Shown here piece after piece: positions 5,308 to 5,819 of a stretch of 5,819 bases of DNA. Every line of letters starts with the position of its first letter. Position 1 is the stretch's first letter. The position numbers were made by a program, and so were the translations under genes. The notes under the pieces are model-generated. The model was given only the letters and a program-made list of their open reading frames with translations. It had not been told where the DNA came from and did no database searches. The stretch is from Trueperaceae bacterium (GTDB lineage Bacteria > Deinococcota > Deinococci > Deinococcales > Trueperaceae). The stretch covers positions 1 through 5,819 of the forward strand of contig SLSQ01000078.1 of NCBI GenBank assembly GCA_007130355.1, read 5' to 3'.

Positions 5308-5742
5308 ATGAGCACCGCGAAGCAAGGCGACACCGTCAAGATCCACTACACCGGCAAGCTCGACGACGGCACCGTGTTCGACAGCAGCGAAGGACGGGAT
5401 CCGCTCTCGTTCACGATCGGCGAAGGGGAGGTCATCCCCGGCTTCGAACGCGCCGCCGAAGGGATGCAGGTCGGCGAGACCAAGGAGGCCCGGCTCGACG
5501 TCGGCGACGCCTACGGCGAACGCCGCGACGACCTGATGCTCGACGTTCCGCGCGAGCAGTTGCCCGAGGACCTCGAGGTCGACGTCGGCACCCCGCTCCA
5601 GCTGCAGCAGCCGGACGGCACCGCCGTGCCCGTCACGGTCGCGAAGATGGACGAGGAGCAGGTCACCCTCGACGCGAACCACCCGCTCGCCGGCCAGCCG
5701 CTCACCTTCGAGATCCAGCTCGTCGGCGTCGGCGAGGTCTGA
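5308..5742 (+). CDS. SlyD-like FKBP-type peptidyl-prolyl cis-trans isomerase
   Basis: This 144-residue cytoplasmic protein is expected to catalyse proline isomerisation and to act as a folding chaperone. The FKBP part begins with VKIHYTGKLDDGTVFDSS (10-27) and continues with FTIGEGEVIPGFERAAEGM (35-53), GETKEARL and AYGERRDD (68-75). An insert-in-flap chaperone domain follows (about 76-123, with VPREQLPEDLEVDVG and a second half ending QVTLDANHPLAG). The chain then returns to the FKBP fold with LTFEIQLVGV. DANHPLAGQPLTF is the classic SlyD junction. Unlike E. coli SlyD, there is no His/Cys-rich C-terminal tail, so a nickel-delivery role is unlikely. It has no signal peptide or membrane segment. 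The gene appears to stand alone, 303 bases after the previous gene, with another gene starting 28 bases after its stop. Confidence 0.94.
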   Translation: MSTAKQGDTVKIHYTGKLDDGTVFDSSEGRDPLSFTIGEGEVIPGFERAAEGMQVGETKEARLDVGDAYGERRDDLMLDVPREQLPEDLEVDVGTPLQLQQPDGTAVPVTVAKMDEEQVTLDANHPLAGQPLTFEIQLVGVGEV

Positions 5743-5770
5743 TCCCGGCCCCAGCCGTCCGAATCGCACC

Positions 5771-5819
5771 GTGAACCTGCTGACCGGCGCCCGCGAGCGG
5801 ATCGCGACCCTCGAAGCGG
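5771..5819 (+). CDS. Start of a downstream gene, 5' fragment only
   Basis: GTG at 5771 opens a frame that runs off the window. The 16 visible codons read MNLLTGARERIATLEA and 15 of them end in G or C, matching the coding bias of the neighbours. It begins 28 bases after the FKBP stop, so it may be cotranscribed. No good ribosome binding site or TANNNT box is visible; CCGAAT lies at the right distance but lacks the TA. The fragment is too short to assign a family. Confidence 0.5.
   Translation, partial: MNLLTGARERIATLEA

Noticed and set aside
1282..5742. A dedicated multi-gene system formed by the MATE pump, small membrane protein, four-helix protein, GGT-family enzyme and FKBP
   Set aside because: Only the first three are spaced like an operon. 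The GGT and FKBP genes have their own start signals and gaps, and no common substrate or signature enzyme links them.
1093..5769. Minus-strand open frame of more than 1,500 codons running antisense to all plus-strand genes
   Set aside because: Stop codons are rare in this GC-rich DNA and the frame mirrors the codon structure of the genes opposite. Its product is low-complexity (Arg, Gly, Glu, His, Asp), shows no domain, and lies across firmly identified genes.

Overview
The window is a very GC-rich (about 70% by eye), gene-dense bacterial chromosome segment. All genes use strongly G/C-ending codons. Three starts have a TANNNT hexamer (TATGGT, TAGGAT, TAGCAT) 6 or 7 bases upstream, the layout of leaderless transcription. 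Two other genes have a classical GGAGG ribosome binding site. High GC plus this promoter style suggests Deinococcota (possibly a Trueperaceae-like lineage) or an actinobacterium. This placement is inference: there is no rRNA or other marker gene here.

Layout: (1) 2-1183, minus strand: 3'-truncated gene for a membrane-anchored protein with ankyrin repeats followed by an M23/LytM metallopeptidase domain. (2) 1184-1281: compact divergent promoter region with a perfect 8-bp inverted repeat. (3) 1282-3362, plus strand: apparent operon of a NorM-type MATE efflux transporter, a 43-residue one-helix membrane protein with a GTG start, and a four-helix membrane protein of unknown function whose start is not settled. 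(4) 3418-5004: cytoplasmic gamma-glutamyltransferase-family enzyme of the YwrD-like type, with the self-cleavage threonine visible. (5) 5005-5307: 303-base gene-free stretch with three 12-bp tandem repeats, a GC-rich stem-loop and a repeat-rich leader. (6) 5308-5742: SlyD-like FKBP peptidyl-prolyl isomerase. (7) 5771 to the end: first codons of another gene.

These are mostly housekeeping or envelope functions: wall hydrolysis, efflux, gamma-glutamyl peptide turnover and protein folding. I see no shared pathway, mobile element, CRISPR array, RNA gene or defence cassette, and no convincing undescribed multi-gene system. The points most worth a second look are the ankyrin-M23 fusion, the small membrane protein next to the MATE pump, the repeated leaderless-type promoter layout, and the inverted repeat between the divergent genes.
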